Part shown: one piece after another, positions 50,902 through 59,988 of the stretch
Numbering within the stretch: position 1 is the first letter of the stretch
Layout: every line of letters starts with the position of its first letter
Origin: Fluviirhizobium alvei
GTDB taxonomy: Bacteria > Pseudomonadota > Alphaproteobacteria > Rhizobiales > Rhizobiaceae
DNA length: 64,000 nucleotides
Assembly (NCBI RefSeq): GCF_030551875.1
Contig: NZ_JAUOZU010000021.1
Location: 1 to 64,000 of the forward strand
Direction: 5' to 3'
Position numbers and translations under genes: made by a program
Notes under the pieces: generated by a model
Seen by the model: the letters and a program-made list of their open reading frames with translations, nothing else
The model's database searches: none
Told to the model about the DNA's origin: nothing

Positions 50902-52098
50902 ATGACCGAACGTTCCGATGCGCCTGCCCTGTCGAAATTGCAGATCGTGCTGGTGATCATTGCGCTTGCCGTCGGCGGTTTTGCGATCGGAACCGGTGAA
51001 TTCGCCATCATGGGTCTGTTGCCGGATGTCGCGAAGACCTTTTCGGTGACCACGCCGCAGGCGGGTTATGTGATCAGCGCTTATGCGCTCGGCGTCGTGG
51101 TTGGAGCCCCCATCATCGCCATGATCGGCGCCAAGACCAGCCGGCGCCGTATGCTGCTGATCCTGATGGCGGCGTTTGCGCTTGGAAACATCGCCAGCGC
51201 GATTGCTCCGAACTTCTGGAGCTTCACCCTGCTGCGCTTCCTCTCGGGCCTGCCGCACGGCGCCTATTTCGGCCTTGCCGCCCTGGTCGCGGCTTCGCTC
51301 GTGCCAATGCATATGCGGGCGCGTGCCGTAGGTTGGGTGATGCTGGGCCTGACGATCGCGACACTGGCGGGAACGCCGGTGATGGCGCTCTTCGGCCAGT
51401 TCCTGTCCTGGCAGGTCGTCTTTGCTGCCGTGGGCCTGATCGGCCTTTTGACCGTCACGCTGATCTGGCTTTATCTGCCCCAGGATGAGGTGGCCGAAGG
51501 CGCGAGCGTGGTGCGCGAACTGGTGGCCTTCACCCATCCGCAGGTGCTTCTGACGCTGACGATCGCCGCCACCGGCTTTGGCGGCATGTTCTCGATCTTT
51601 TCCTACATCGCCTCGACGGCAACCGAAGTGGCCGGCATGCAGGTGAGCATGATCCCGATCATCATGGTGATCTTCGGCGTCGGCATGAATGTCGGCAATC
51701 TGGTCGGCTCCAAACTGGCCGACATGTCGCTGATGGGAACGATCGGCGGCATGCTGATCTTCAATATCATCATCATGACCGTTTTCGGCGCCACCGCTGC
51801 CAGCCCCTTCATGCTCTGTCTGTCGGTCTTCCTCGTCGGCTGCACATTCGCCGCCGGTCCTGCCGTACAGACAAGGCTGATGGATGTGGCAAGCGACGGC
51901 CAGACGCTCGCTGCCGCCTCGATGCATTCGGCCTTCAATGTCGCCAACGCCATCGGCGCCTGGCTCGGCGGACTGGTGATCGCCTACGGGTACGGATTTG
52001 CCGCGACCGGCTATGTCGGCGCCGTGCTTTCGGCGTTCGGCTTCGGCGTTTTCCTCGTTTCCTGGCTTCTCGAACGGCGCACGCGCGCCGCAGCCTGA
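50902..52098 (+). CDS. MFS transporter, AraJ/DHA1-type
   Basis: A 398-residue permease with twelve spans. FAIGTGEFAIMGLLPDVAKTF is the DHA1/AraJ opening; the loop 2-3 motif is GAKTSRRRMLLILM. Two six-helix halves are separated by a short loop near 195. It exports sugars or drugs. The ATG at 50902 has no clear Shine-Dalgarno sequence, but the hydrophobic domain starts right after it and the frame upstream is not coding in character. Confidence 0.85.
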   Translation: MTERSDAPALSKLQIVLVIIALAVGGFAIGTGEFAIMGLLPDVAKTFSVTTPQAGYVISAYALGVVVGAPIIAMIGAKTSRRRMLLILMAAFALGNIASAIAPNFWSFTLLRFLSGLPHGAYFGLAALVAASLVPMHMRARAVGWVMLGLTIATLAGTPVMALFGQFLSWQVVFAAVGLIGLLTVTLIWLYLPQDEVAEGASVVRELVAFTHPQVLLTLTIAATGFGGMFSIFSYIASTATEVAGMQVSMIPIIMVIFGVGMNVGNLVGSKLADMSLMGTIGGMLIFNIIIMTVFGATAASPFMLCLSVFLVGCTFAAGPAVQTRLMDVASDGQTLAAASMHSAFNVANAIGAWLGGLVIAYGYGFAATGYVGAVLSAFGFGVFLVSWLLERRTRAAA

Positions 52099-52134
52099 TC
52101 CTTTAAGCGCGTCATCGACACGGGGTCAGAGTGT

Positions 52135-52614
52135 CTATTTCTTCCGACCATCCGGCAATTTCAGCGGTCCGCCCGTCTTGACGGCGCGGATCGCGAAGTT
52201 GGAGCGAATGTCGATGACGAAGGGCAAGGTCAGCAACTTGTCGGACAGGACCCTCTCATAGGCCTGCAGGTCTTCCACCACCACTTCGGCCAGGAAATCG
52301 GCGCTGCCGGAAATCATGTAACAGGAAATGACCTCCGGCACTTCTGCCAGAGCTTCCTGGAAGCGGTTGGCACTGTCCTTGTTGTGACCGCCGACCTTCA
52401 TTTCGACGAACACCGTCAATCCAAGCCCGACCTTCGAACGATCGAGATCAGCGCGGTAGCCGCGGATGACGCCCTCCTCTTCGAGATTGCGGATCCGGCG
52501 AAGGCAGGGGGACGGCGAAAGATGCACGGAATTAGCAATTTCGACATTCGTAGCGCGACCATTGGCCTGCAGGGCGGAAAGGATCGCAAAATCGAACTCA
52601 TCCAGTTTTGGCAT
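52135..52614 (-). CDS. Lrp/AsnC-family regulator
   Basis: A 159-residue feast/famine regulator. The HTH (LDEFDFAILSALQANGRATNVEIANSVHLSPSPCLRRIRNLEEEGVI) is followed by a RAM ligand-binding domain (EVISCYMISGSADFLAEVVVEDLQAYE). It is divergent from an EamA exporter across 124 bases, a common arrangement for amino-acid exporter control. The ligand is likely an amino acid. Confidence 0.92.
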   Translation of the reverse strand: MPKLDEFDFAILSALQANGRATNVEIANSVHLSPSPCLRRIRNLEEEGVIRGYRADLDRSKVGLGLTVFVEMKVGGHNKDSANRFQEALAEVPEVISCYMISGSADFLAEVVVEDLQAYERVLSDKLLTLPFVIDIRSNFAIRAVKTGGPLKLPDGRKK

Positions 52615-52738
52615 ATTCCACCTTCATTAGACTTCTTGGAGGCAGAATATTGCTCAAACGGCAATTTTCAAGGCCGAATCCGCAAGGACGCGTCCGATCC
52701 CTACCGGTAGAATCCCAAACATCGGAAAGGATGGTTCC

Positions 52739-53662
52739 ATGAGCGAGGCAACGGTGACCGCAATCTCCAAAACATCCGGGACGCCACTGGGAGCAGCTTC
52801 GGCGCTTGCCGTCGTCCTGATCTGGGCTTCCTGGCTGGTTTCGACCCGCCATAGCGTCGGCTCAGCGCTCACCCCGCTTGATCTCAGCCTGATGCGTTAT
52901 GGCCTGCCAGCACTGGTGCTGGCGCCGGTCTGGCTGCGAACCGGGCTCTGGCCCAAAGGCGTAAACAAGGTGGCGCTGGTGCTGATGATTGCCGGCTCGG
53001 GCGCCCCCTTCTTCCAGGTGGTCGGTTATGGTCTGCATGCAACGCCGGCCTCGGCGGCCGGGGTGCTTCTGCCCGGCATCATGCCGCTCGCAACGGCGTT
53101 GATCGGGGTCTTCGTGCTCGGGGAACGTCCGGACGCCATTCGCTGGGTCGGCATGGCGGCGATCCTCTCCGGCGGGCTCCTGCTGCTTTATGGCGGACTG
53201 ACGGATGGCGGCTTGAGCTGGGTGAGTTATGTCGTGCTGCCGATGGGCGCGACGCTGTGGGCGATCTACACCCATGCGTTCCGCAGATCTGGATTGACCG
53301 CCTTTGAAGGTGGCGCGCTGGTCTCGATCTGGTCGACCCTTCTCAACCTTGCCGCCCTGCCCTTCGTCGGAACCCATCTCTTCGAGGTGCCGATGCCGGA
53401 AATCGGCCTGCATTTGCTGACCCAGGGGGTTCTGTCGGGTCTGGCCGCCACCATCTTCTACGGCAGCGCGGTCCGTTCGCTCGGCAGCACGCAAGCGGCA
53501 GCCTTTACCGCGATCACGCCGGTCGCGGCGGCCATTGGCGGCATCATCCTGCTAGGAGAACCGTTGAACGCGACCATCGTGATCGCCGCCACGCTGACGA
53601 GCGTCGGCGTGCTTCTTTCGACCGGCATCCTGTCGCAAAAGCGCGGTGCCACCAGACCGTAA
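52739..53662 (+). CDS. EamA/DMT-family transporter (amino-acid exporter-like)
   Basis: A 307-residue ten-span permease with two EamA halves (SALAVVLIWASWLVSTRHSV; GATLWAIYTHAFRRSGLTAFEGGA). It is divergent from the Lrp regulator, which suggests export of amino acids or related metabolites under Lrp control. AAAGGATGG lies before the ATG. It belongs to a different branch from the EamA proteins at 4217 and 62761. Confidence 0.88.
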   Translation: MSEATVTAISKTSGTPLGAASALAVVLIWASWLVSTRHSVGSALTPLDLSLMRYGLPALVLAPVWLRTGLWPKGVNKVALVLMIAGSGAPFFQVVGYGLHATPASAAGVLLPGIMPLATALIGVFVLGERPDAIRWVGMAAILSGGLLLLYGGLTDGGLSWVSYVVLPMGATLWAIYTHAFRRSGLTAFEGGALVSIWSTLLNLAALPFVGTHLFEVPMPEIGLHLLTQGVLSGLAATIFYGSAVRSLGSTQAAAFTAITPVAAAIGGIILLGEPLNATIVIAATLTSVGVLLSTGILSQKRGATRP

Positions 53663-53686
53663 TGGATGCGCCGCCTGACGAAGCAA

Positions 53687-54304
53687 TTACGCCTGGATGA
53701 CGACGACCTTGGTGCCGACCTTCACGCGGCTATAGAGATCGATGACATCGTGATTGAGCATGCGGATGCAGCCGGAAGACATGGCATAACCGATCGAATT
53801 CGGCTGGTTGGTGCCGTGAATGCGGAAATGGATATCGCCGCCGCCGCGATAGAGATACATGGCGCGGGCGCCAAGCGGATTGTTGAGGCCGCCCTTCATG
53901 CCGCCGGCCATCGGACCATATTTCTTCGGTTCGCGGCGGATCATGTTGGCGGTCGGTGTCCAGGTCGGCCATTCAGCCTTACGGCCGACATAGGCGTTGC
54001 CGCGCAGTTCGAGGCCTTCGCGACCGACGCTGACCGCATAGCGGAGCGCCCGGCCATTGCCGAGGATGTAATAGAGGCGGCGTTCAGGCGTGTTGACGAT
54101 GATCGTGCCGGCTGGCTCGTTGCTGGAGAATTCGATTTCGGTGCGGCGCAGCTCGGGCTTGATCTTGTCGAGCGCCATGGCCGGCATCGGATGGGCCTCA
54201 TTCGGCTTGGCCGCATAATTGGCCTTCTGTTCCGAATGTTGCGAGGAGCAACCGGCCAGCAAAGCTGAGAGGCCGAGCACAAATCCGCGGCGCGAGATCG
54301 ACAT
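53687..54304 (-). CDS. L,D-transpeptidase (YkuD) lipoprotein
   Basis: A 205-residue lipoprotein: the lipobox LSALLAGC (about 12-19) follows a twin-arginine-like SRRGFVLG start. The catalytic YkuD domain spans about 60-204, with H163 in IHGTNQPNSIG and C179 in SSGCIRM forming the active site. The GGLNNPLGARAMYLY strand is typical. It cross-links peptidoglycan (3-3 links) or attaches lipoproteins to it, facing the periplasm. Single gene. Confidence 0.92.
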   Translation of the reverse strand: MSISRRGFVLGLSALLAGCSSQHSEQKANYAAKPNEAHPMPAMALDKIKPELRRTEIEFSSNEPAGTIIVNTPERRLYYILGNGRALRYAVSVGREGLELRGNAYVGRKAEWPTWTPTANMIRREPKKYGPMAGGMKGGLNNPLGARAMYLYRGGGDIHFRIHGTNQPNSIGYAMSSGCIRMLNHDVIDLYSRVKVGTKVVVIQA

Positions 54305-54406
54305 GGAGGAACCCTTAAGGAATGGTTGATGCCGCGAACGTAATTTGATTATGGTTAATACCGGGTTAAGGCTTGCGGCATTCCAACGTCATTTCCGTGT
54401 CCGTCC

Positions 54407-54568
54407 TTATAGTGATGCGATCAGGCCACAGATGAGGAGAAGGCCGATCGACAGCGCCCGCCATACAATCGAGCGGCATTCGGGCCTGCGGTTGGCATAA
54501 TAGGCTTCTTCGTCACTCCGCTGGCAGGTACCCGAGAGATTTGCCAATCCGGCAAGGTAGAGATCCAT
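54407..54568 (-). CDS. Small membrane protein, unknown
   Basis: A 53-residue frame with a hydrophilic start (MDLYLAGLANLSGTCQRSDE) and a C-terminal membrane span (IVWRALSIGLLLICGLIASL). AGGGG lies 6 bases before the ATG. I do not recognise it. The good ribosome site and tail-anchor-like topology support it; the short length keeps confidence moderate. Confidence 0.5.
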   Translation of the reverse strand: MDLYLAGLANLSGTCQRSDEEAYYANRRPECRSIVWRALSIGLLLICGLIASL

Positions 54569-54676
54569 GCTTGTCCCCTTTTCTTCGACAGGCACTGGTC
54601 GAGCGGCGGAGGGAAAAATCGACGAGCCAGCCGGCTGCGGGGGCAAAAACTTTTTTCGACTGTTTGGCGTTGATGT

Positions 54677-54704
54677 TGTCGAAATGGCGGGAGATCATTC
54701 GACC
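54677..54704 (+). promoter_or_regulatory. Candidate ECF42-type promoter upstream of DGPF gene
   Basis: TGTCGA (54677-54682), a 17-base spacer and CGACC (54700-54704) lie 32 bases before the DGPF gene. ECF42 sigma factors are reported to recognise a TGTCGA-type -35 with a CGA-type -10, so the adjacent sigma factor may drive its own operon here. The consensus is from memory. Confidence 0.45.
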
Positions 54705-54735
54705 AGGGTCGTGACAAACCAGGAAAGGACGTCCC

Positions 54736-55128
54736 ATGAAATATCTTCTGCAAGTCTGGCTGCCGGATGGCGTATTCGATCACCTGCCGCAGCAGGAAAA
54801 GGACAAGCTCGACCGAGACTCGCTGGCCTATGACAATCTACTCAAGGAACAGGGCCATTTCATCGCCGCCGAACCGTTGCTGGGACCGGAAACGGCGGTA
54901 TCGATCCGCCATGCCAACGGCGACATATCGGTGACCGACGGCCCCTTCTGCGAAACGCGCGAACATCTGGGCGGGTTCATTCTCGTCGAGGCACGCGATC
55001 TCAACGAGGCAATCCGGCTGGGGAGCGGTATTCCGGTCGGACGTTACGGTGGCATCGAGGTTCGACCGGTCTTCGATCTGGAGGCATTGGTCGCGGCACA
55101 GGTCGAGACCCCGGCCGATGACGCGTGA
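54736..55128 (+). CDS. DGPF-domain (YciI-related) protein
   Basis: A 130-residue DGPF/YCII-related protein: MKYLLQVWLPDGVFDHLPQQ, AEPLLGPETAVSIR, and the namesake VTDGPFCETREHLGGFILVEA. Such proteins are characteristic companions and targets of ECF42-type sigma factors. AGGAAAGGA precedes the ATG. It overlaps the sigma-factor gene by 11 bases, so the two are translationally coupled. The function is unknown. Confidence 0.9.
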   Translation: MKYLLQVWLPDGVFDHLPQQEKDKLDRDSLAYDNLLKEQGHFIAAEPLLGPETAVSIRHANGDISVTDGPFCETREHLGGFILVEARDLNEAIRLGSGIPVGRYGGIEVRPVFDLEALVAAQVETPADDA

Positions 55129-56347
55129 GATGCTGGAGGGCCATTACCGGCAGCATTCGCGCAAGGTTCTGGCCAGCCTGATCCGGCTTCTCGGCACATT
55201 CGAGCTCGCGGAAGAAGCGATGCAGGATGCCTTTCTGCAGGCGGCCATCCACTGGCCGCAGTCCGGCCTGCCGCGCAACCCGGTGGCCTGGCTCGTCTCA
55301 GCCGGGCGGTTCCGGACCATCGACCGGTTGCGGCGTTCAAGTCGTCTGAACGAACTCAGCGACGCGATACGGGATCATCTTTATGATGACGGGGAGGCTG
55401 GCATGGTCGAGGAGGCCGAACTGATCGGCGACGACGAATTGCGGCTGATCTTCATCTGCTGCCATCCGTCATTGCCGGCGGATGCGCAACTGGCTCTCGC
55501 ACTCCGGGAAGTCTGCGGATTGAAGACCGAGGAAATCGCGCGCGCCTTTCTCGTACCGGCTCCGACGATCGCGCAACGGATCGTCCGCGCCAAGAAGCGG
55601 ATCCGCGATCTGGCGCTGCCCTATGACCTGCCGGAAAAAGCGGAACTGCCGGCGCGGCTTTCGGTGGTCCTGCACACGATCTATCTGCTGTTCAACGAAG
55701 GCTTTGCCGCCTCATCGGGAACCGACCTCATGCGCCCGGCACTCGCCGAGGAAGCGATCCGGCTTGCCCGACTGCTGCAGGGGCTGCTCGACGAACCGGA
55801 AATCCTGGGGCTGCTTGCGCTGATGCTGTTCCAGCATGCGCGCGCGGCCGCCCGGCATAGTGCGAGTGGCGAACTCGTGCTGCTGGCCGATCAGGATCGC
55901 AGCCTCTGGCATTCGGATGGGATTGCGGAGGCCGACAAAATGCTGGAACGCGCGCTGGCGCAGGGCACGGCCGGCCCCTACACGCTGCAGGCTGCGATCG
56001 CCTCTGTGCATGCGAAGGCGCCCACCAGTGCCGAGACCGACTGGCGCCAGATCGTCCGGCTTTACGATCTGCTGCTTGAAGCGCTGCCCTCGCCGGTGGT
56101 TGCGCTCAATCGTGCCGTATCGGTCGCGATGGTTGAGGGACCGGCAGCAGGCCTGGCGCTTGTCGATGACCTTATCGGAGCCGGAAATCTCGCCGGCTTT
56201 CACCTCGCTCACGCGGCGCGCGCCGATTTTCTGCGCCAACTTGGTGAGGTGGAGGCGGCACGATCGGCCTATGCCGCAGCCCTGGCGCTTACGAAGCTCG
56301 AGCCGGAACGGCAGTTTCTGACAAGGCGCTTGCAGGCGCTTGGCTGA
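55118..56347 (+). CDS. ECF-type RNA polymerase sigma factor (ECF42-like) with C-terminal extension
   Basis: A 409-residue sigma factor. Regions 2 and 4 are at the N-terminus (KVLASLIRLLGTFELAEEAMQDAF; LALREVCGLKTEEIARAFLVPAPTIAQRIVRAKKRI), followed by a long helical/TPR-like C-terminal domain (about 190-409: LLFNEGFAASSGTDLMRPALAEEAIRLARLL, LNRAVSVAMVEGPAAGLALVDDL). This layout and the coupled DGPF gene identify the ECF42 group, which lacks an anti-sigma factor and uses its own C-terminal domain. The ATG at 55118 overlaps the preceding gene. Confidence 0.9.
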   Translation: MTREMLEGHYRQHSRKVLASLIRLLGTFELAEEAMQDAFLQAAIHWPQSGLPRNPVAWLVSAGRFRTIDRLRRSSRLNELSDAIRDHLYDDGEAGMVEEAELIGDDELRLIFICCHPSLPADAQLALALREVCGLKTEEIARAFLVPAPTIAQRIVRAKKRIRDLALPYDLPEKAELPARLSVVLHTIYLLFNEGFAASSGTDLMRPALAEEAIRLARLLQGLLDEPEILGLLALMLFQHARAAARHSASGELVLLADQDRSLWHSDGIAEADKMLERALAQGTAGPYTLQAAIASVHAKAPTSAETDWRQIVRLYDLLLEALPSPVVALNRAVSVAMVEGPAAGLALVDDLIGAGNLAGFHLAHAARADFLRQLGEVEAARSAYAAALALTKLEPERQFLTRRLQALG

Positions 56348-56353
56348 ACGCGA

Positions 56354-57514
56354 TCACCCTATCGCGACGGGATGGGACGGTTCCGACCGCCGCGAAAGCA
56401 GCGCCTCGGCCACGAGCGTCAGAATAAGCAAGGCCAGAAGTGCAGCCACGAGCACGATCCCGTGCAGCGGTAGATTGAGAAGAGCGCCGATGGCAAGACT
56501 CGCGCTCAAGAGGGCACGCGGCAGGATCGGCGAAAGATGCAGCATGCGCAGAAACAGCCCGTTGCCGGCAAAGTAGAGCGCGAGTCCCCATATGAGCAGG
56601 ACATCATTGCCATGTGCGCTCGTAGGACCATCCGTCGCCGCCTGACTGGCGACGGCAGCGATCGCTTCCTTGAGGCCCGCGGCCGCAAGAATGAGACCGG
56701 CAATCATGAAGAGCTGGGCGCCGTTGAAGCCGAAGAGCGCCATTCTCGTGCGTGTACGATTGTCGGCGCCTAGCATGCTGTGATCCGAACGGGCCTCGTC
56801 GGCATCAAAATAGCTCCACCAGACGGCTGCGATCAGACCGATCGCCAGAGCGAGGGCGATGATACCGCTCAGGCTGATGGGAACCTTGGCGTAACCGTTG
56901 CCGACCGCGATGATGATCTCGCCGAGAACGATGATCAGCAACAGGCCGTGCCGCTCGACGAAATGACCGGTATCAAGTGCAAAGCCATCGCCGGTGTTTC
57001 TGAATGCGACGATCAGATAGAGAAGTGCCGGCGAAAGGGACAGAAGCCAGCCCCAGCGCGGATCGGCAAAGCCGGCGCCGATCACCAGAAGGGCGGCGGC
57101 AATGTTGAAAGGCACGATCCGCAGCATGCTGCGCGCGGCCTCCCGACCGCCGCGCCAGGCGAAGGCGGCAAAATGCAATAGCACGATATAGAGATAGGCA
57201 AGGCCGAAGACGACCCTTCCCGCACCGGCGCTTTCGGGAATGGCAAGCGCGATCACCAGAAAACCGGCCATGGCCGCCACCAGGACGAAGCGCAGGCTTT
57301 TGGGCGTATGGGCGTGGTTGGTGAGCCAGATATAGCCATCATACATCCACCAGACGAGCATCAGCACGCCGAAGGCATGGACATAATCGATGGCGGAATG
57401 GGCATGTTCGACCAGATGGGTGATCTGGGTGATCGTGAACACGAAAACGAGATCGAAGAAGAGTTCGATCGTCTGCGCACGAAAGGCGGATTGCTTCTCT
57501 TGTTGTTCGGACAT
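56354..57514 (-). CDS. LtrA family (low temperature requirement A) membrane protein
   Basis: A 386-residue membrane protein with about twelve spans. The N-terminal TIELFFDLVFVFTITQITHLV and the central FVERHGLLLIIVLGEIIIAVGN are the LtrA family signatures. The function is unknown despite the name, which comes from a Listeria cold-growth mutant. The charge-poor membrane helices suggest a transporter or channel role. It is convergent with the sigma-factor gene. Confidence 0.9.
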   Translation of the reverse strand: MSEQQEKQSAFRAQTIELFFDLVFVFTITQITHLVEHAHSAIDYVHAFGVLMLVWWMYDGYIWLTNHAHTPKSLRFVLVAAMAGFLVIALAIPESAGAGRVVFGLAYLYIVLLHFAAFAWRGGREAARSMLRIVPFNIAAALLVIGAGFADPRWGWLLSLSPALLYLIVAFRNTGDGFALDTGHFVERHGLLLIIVLGEIIIAVGNGYAKVPISLSGIIALALAIGLIAAVWWSYFDADEARSDHSMLGADNRTRTRMALFGFNGAQLFMIAGLILAAAGLKEAIAAVASQAATDGPTSAHGNDVLLIWGLALYFAGNGLFLRMLHLSPILPRALLSASLAIGALLNLPLHGIVLVAALLALLILTLVAEALLSRRSEPSHPVAIG

Positions 57515-57633
57515 GATCTGGCCTGGATGGTCAAGGATGCGTCATAGAACAGCGCCGACAGGTGCATGTCCACCGGAAATCCGCCCCGGAACGGACTAGG
57601 CCGGGGCTGCTCCAACATCGGAAAGACGATATG

Positions 57634-57659
57634 AAAAAGGCGGCTCGAAAGCCGCCTTT
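57634..57659 (-). terminator. Rho-independent terminator after ETF-QO gene
   Basis: On the minus strand AAAGGCGGC and GCCGCC pair with a TTTCGA loop, followed by TTTTT, just beyond the stop codon. Confidence 0.8.
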
Positions 57660-57666
57660 GGATGGA

Positions 57667-59328
57667 TTACATATTCGGGTAAACCGGCCCCTCGCCACCC
57701 TGCGGCGTGACCCAGTTGATGTTCTGGTTCGGGTCCTTGATATCGCAGGTCTTGCAGTGGACGCAGTTCTGGGCGTTGATGACATAGGTCATTTCGCCAT
57801 CCTTCTCCGTCCATTCATAGACGCCGGCCGGACAGAAGCGCGATGACGGACCGGCATAGATGCCGAGTTCGCTCTCACGCTGCAGCTTCGGATCCTTGAT
57901 CTGCAGATGGCAGGGCTGGTCTTCCTCGTGATTGGTGTTCGAGAGGTAGACCGAAGAGAGCCGGTCAAAGGTCAAGACGCCATCCGGCTTCGGATAGTCG
58001 ATCTTCTTGTGCTTTGCGGCCGGTTCCAGCGAGGCGGCATCGGTCTTGCCGTGCTTGAGCGTACCGAAGAAGGAGAAACCGAACAGCTGGTTCGTCCACA
58101 TGTCGAGACCACCAAGGCCGACGCCGATGGCAGTGCCGAACTTCGACCACAGCGGCTTGACGTTGCGGACGCGCTTGAGATCGGTGCCGATGGCACTGTC
58201 GCGCCAGGCATTTTCGATCTCGATCGGCTCGTCGTTGGCGCGGCCGTTCGCAATCGCCTCGGCGATCTTGTCGGCGGCCAGCATGCCGGAAAGGACGGCA
58301 TTGTGGCTGCCCTTGATGCGCGGCACGTTGACGAAACCGGCGGAACAGCCGATCAGCGCGCCGCCCGGGAACGAGAGCTTCGGCACCGACTGCCAGCCGC
58401 CTTCGGTGATGGCGCGGGCACCATAGGCAATGCGCTTGCCGCCTTCGAAGGTACCGCGGATGGCCGGATGCGTCTTGAAACGCTGGAATTCCTCAAACGG
58501 GAAGAGATAGGGATTCTTGTAGTTGAGATGCAGGACGAAGCCGACCGCGACGAGATTGTCCTCGAGATGATAGAGGAAGGAACCGCCGCCGGTCTTCATG
58601 TCGAGCGGCCAGCCGAACGAATGCTGCACCAGACCCTGCTTGTGGTTTTCCGGCTTGACCTGCCAGAGTTCCTTGATGCCGATGCCGAACTTCTGCGGTT
58701 CGCGGCCTTCATCGAGCTTGAACTTCGAGATCAGCTGCTTGGCGAGCGAGCCGCGCACGCCTTCGGAGATCAGGACATATTTGCCGAGCAGGGCCATGCC
58801 GCGCTGGTAATTGCCGGTCGGTTCGCCATCCTTGCCGACACCCATATCGCCGGTGGCAACACCGATGACCGCGCCCTCGTCATTGTAGAGGATTTCAGAA
58901 GCGGCAAAGCCCGGATAGATCTCGACACCCAGCTCTTCCGCCTTGCCGGCCAGCCAGCGACAGACATTGCCGAGCGAGACGATGTAATTGCCATGATTGT
59001 TCATCAAGGGCGGCATGGCAAAATTCGGCAGGCGAATGGAGCCGGCAGGGCCGAGGAACAGGAAATGATCCGCTTTCACTTCGGTCTTGAACGGATGGCC
59101 TCCCTCCTCGCGCCAGCCGGGGAGCAGCGCATCGACCCCGATCGGATCGACAACAGCACCGGACAGGATGTGGGCGCCGACTTCGGCACCCTTTTCAAGC
59201 ACCAGAACCGAAAGGTCGGGATTGACCTGCTTGAGGCGGATCGCGGCAGACAGACCAGCCGGTCCCGCGCCAACGATCACGACGTCGAATTCCATGCTTT
59301 CGCGTTCAGGCAATTCCATCTCGGACAT
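57667..59328 (-). CDS. Electron transfer flavoprotein-ubiquinone oxidoreductase
   Basis: Passes electrons from reduced ETF to ubiquinone in the inner membrane; needed for breakdown of fatty acids, branched-chain amino acids and N-methyl amines. The 553-residue protein has FAD motif GAGPAGLSAAIRL, the KGAEVGAHILSGAVVDP block, and a C-terminal [4Fe-4S] ferredoxin-like motif (CPAGVYEW, then NCVHCKTCDIKDPNQNINW) near the membrane. Start at 59326-59328, with GGGAG upstream; a longer form to 59367 is unsupported. A palindrome resembling a LiuR site lies 116 bases upstream. Confidence 0.95.
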   Translation of the reverse strand: MSEMELPERESMEFDVVIVGAGPAGLSAAIRLKQVNPDLSVLVLEKGAEVGAHILSGAVVDPIGVDALLPGWREEGGHPFKTEVKADHFLFLGPAGSIRLPNFAMPPLMNNHGNYIVSLGNVCRWLAGKAEELGVEIYPGFAASEILYNDEGAVIGVATGDMGVGKDGEPTGNYQRGMALLGKYVLISEGVRGSLAKQLISKFKLDEGREPQKFGIGIKELWQVKPENHKQGLVQHSFGWPLDMKTGGGSFLYHLEDNLVAVGFVLHLNYKNPYLFPFEEFQRFKTHPAIRGTFEGGKRIAYGARAITEGGWQSVPKLSFPGGALIGCSAGFVNVPRIKGSHNAVLSGMLAADKIAEAIANGRANDEPIEIENAWRDSAIGTDLKRVRNVKPLWSKFGTAIGVGLGGLDMWTNQLFGFSFFGTLKHGKTDAASLEPAAKHKKIDYPKPDGVLTFDRLSSVYLSNTNHEEDQPCHLQIKDPKLQRESELGIYAGPSSRFCPAGVYEWTEKDGEMTYVINAQNCVHCKTCDIKDPNQNINWVTPQGGEGPVYPNM

Positions 59329-59443
59329 CACAAACTCCCCGCTCCGGTAGACCCGGCTTTCCGTCAAGGTCTTTTGTCAAATCCGCCCCGCCTTGTCGAG
59401 CCGGATCGCGACGAAAATCCGTTGCTTCGAGCCATATATTACT

Positions 59444-59459
59444 TTGACGTAAACGTCAA
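59444..59459. promoter_or_regulatory. LiuR-like palindrome upstream of ETF-QO gene
   Basis: TTGACGTAAACGTCAA has perfect 7-bp arms TTGACGT/ACGTCAA around AA. It resembles recognition sites of LiuR/PsrA-type regulators of branched-chain amino acid and fatty acid catabolism, of which ETF-QO is a known regulon member in proteobacteria. The link is inference from the motif. Confidence 0.55.
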
Positions 59460-59541
59460 TTAATAGACAAATAGAGAGTCAGGCCGAGCCCGGACGCGGA
59501 ACGATCTTTTTAGTAGGCGCAAGCGAATGATCCTGACGAAC

Positions 59542-59570
59542 GAAAAGGACCGCCGGCAATGCGGCGGCCC
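59542..59570 (-). terminator. Rho-independent terminator after BA14K gene
   Basis: On the minus strand GGCCGCCG and CGGCGGTCC form a stem-loop followed by TTTTCG, about 20 bases beyond the stop codon. Confidence 0.7.
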
Positions 59571-59592
59571 CCGATGAAACGATGCGGCTTTC

Positions 59593-59988
59593 TCAGCGAT
59601 AAGGCGACACGCACACATAGACTCGACCATCATAGCCGATGAAGGTGTTGGTGGCCGGACGATAGGACCGATAGCGATTCAGGCACCAACGCACATGTCG
59701 GTTGCCAGGCGCTGTAATGATAACGCGCGGCTGCACCACGCGCGGACGGATGACGACCACCGGCGGCCGCACGACGACCCGCGGACGAACCACAACGCGC
59801 GGTCCGAACCAGACGCGGCGGCAACCACGCCGATCGCAGACGCGACGCCAAGCAATGTCGGTCACATCGCTCGCCTGCGATACGGCAGGCCGGTTCGGCA
59901 CCACTGGCGCAGCGTTGACTTCGAACGTCGGAACCAGTGATGCAATGCCAACGATGGCAGCGGCGACAATTCTCATCAGTTGTTTCAT
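59593..59988 (-). CDS. BA14K family protein
   Basis: A 131-residue secreted protein. Signal peptide about 1-26 (MKQLMRIVAAAIVGIASLVP...NA). A valine/arginine-rich region (WFGPRVVVRPRVVVRPPVVV) precedes the BA14K C-terminal motif HVRWCLNRYRSYRPATNTFIGYDGRVYVC, with its paired cysteines. BA14K proteins are a rhizobial/Brucella family originally described as a lectin-like immunoreactive antigen; the role is structural or adhesive. AGGAGAAGCC precedes the start. Confidence 0.9.
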   Translation of the reverse strand: MKQLMRIVAAAIVGIASLVPTFEVNAAPVVPNRPAVSQASDVTDIAWRRVCDRRGCRRVWFGPRVVVRPRVVVRPPVVVIRPRVVQPRVIITAPGNRHVRWCLNRYRSYRPATNTFIGYDGRVYVCVSPYR

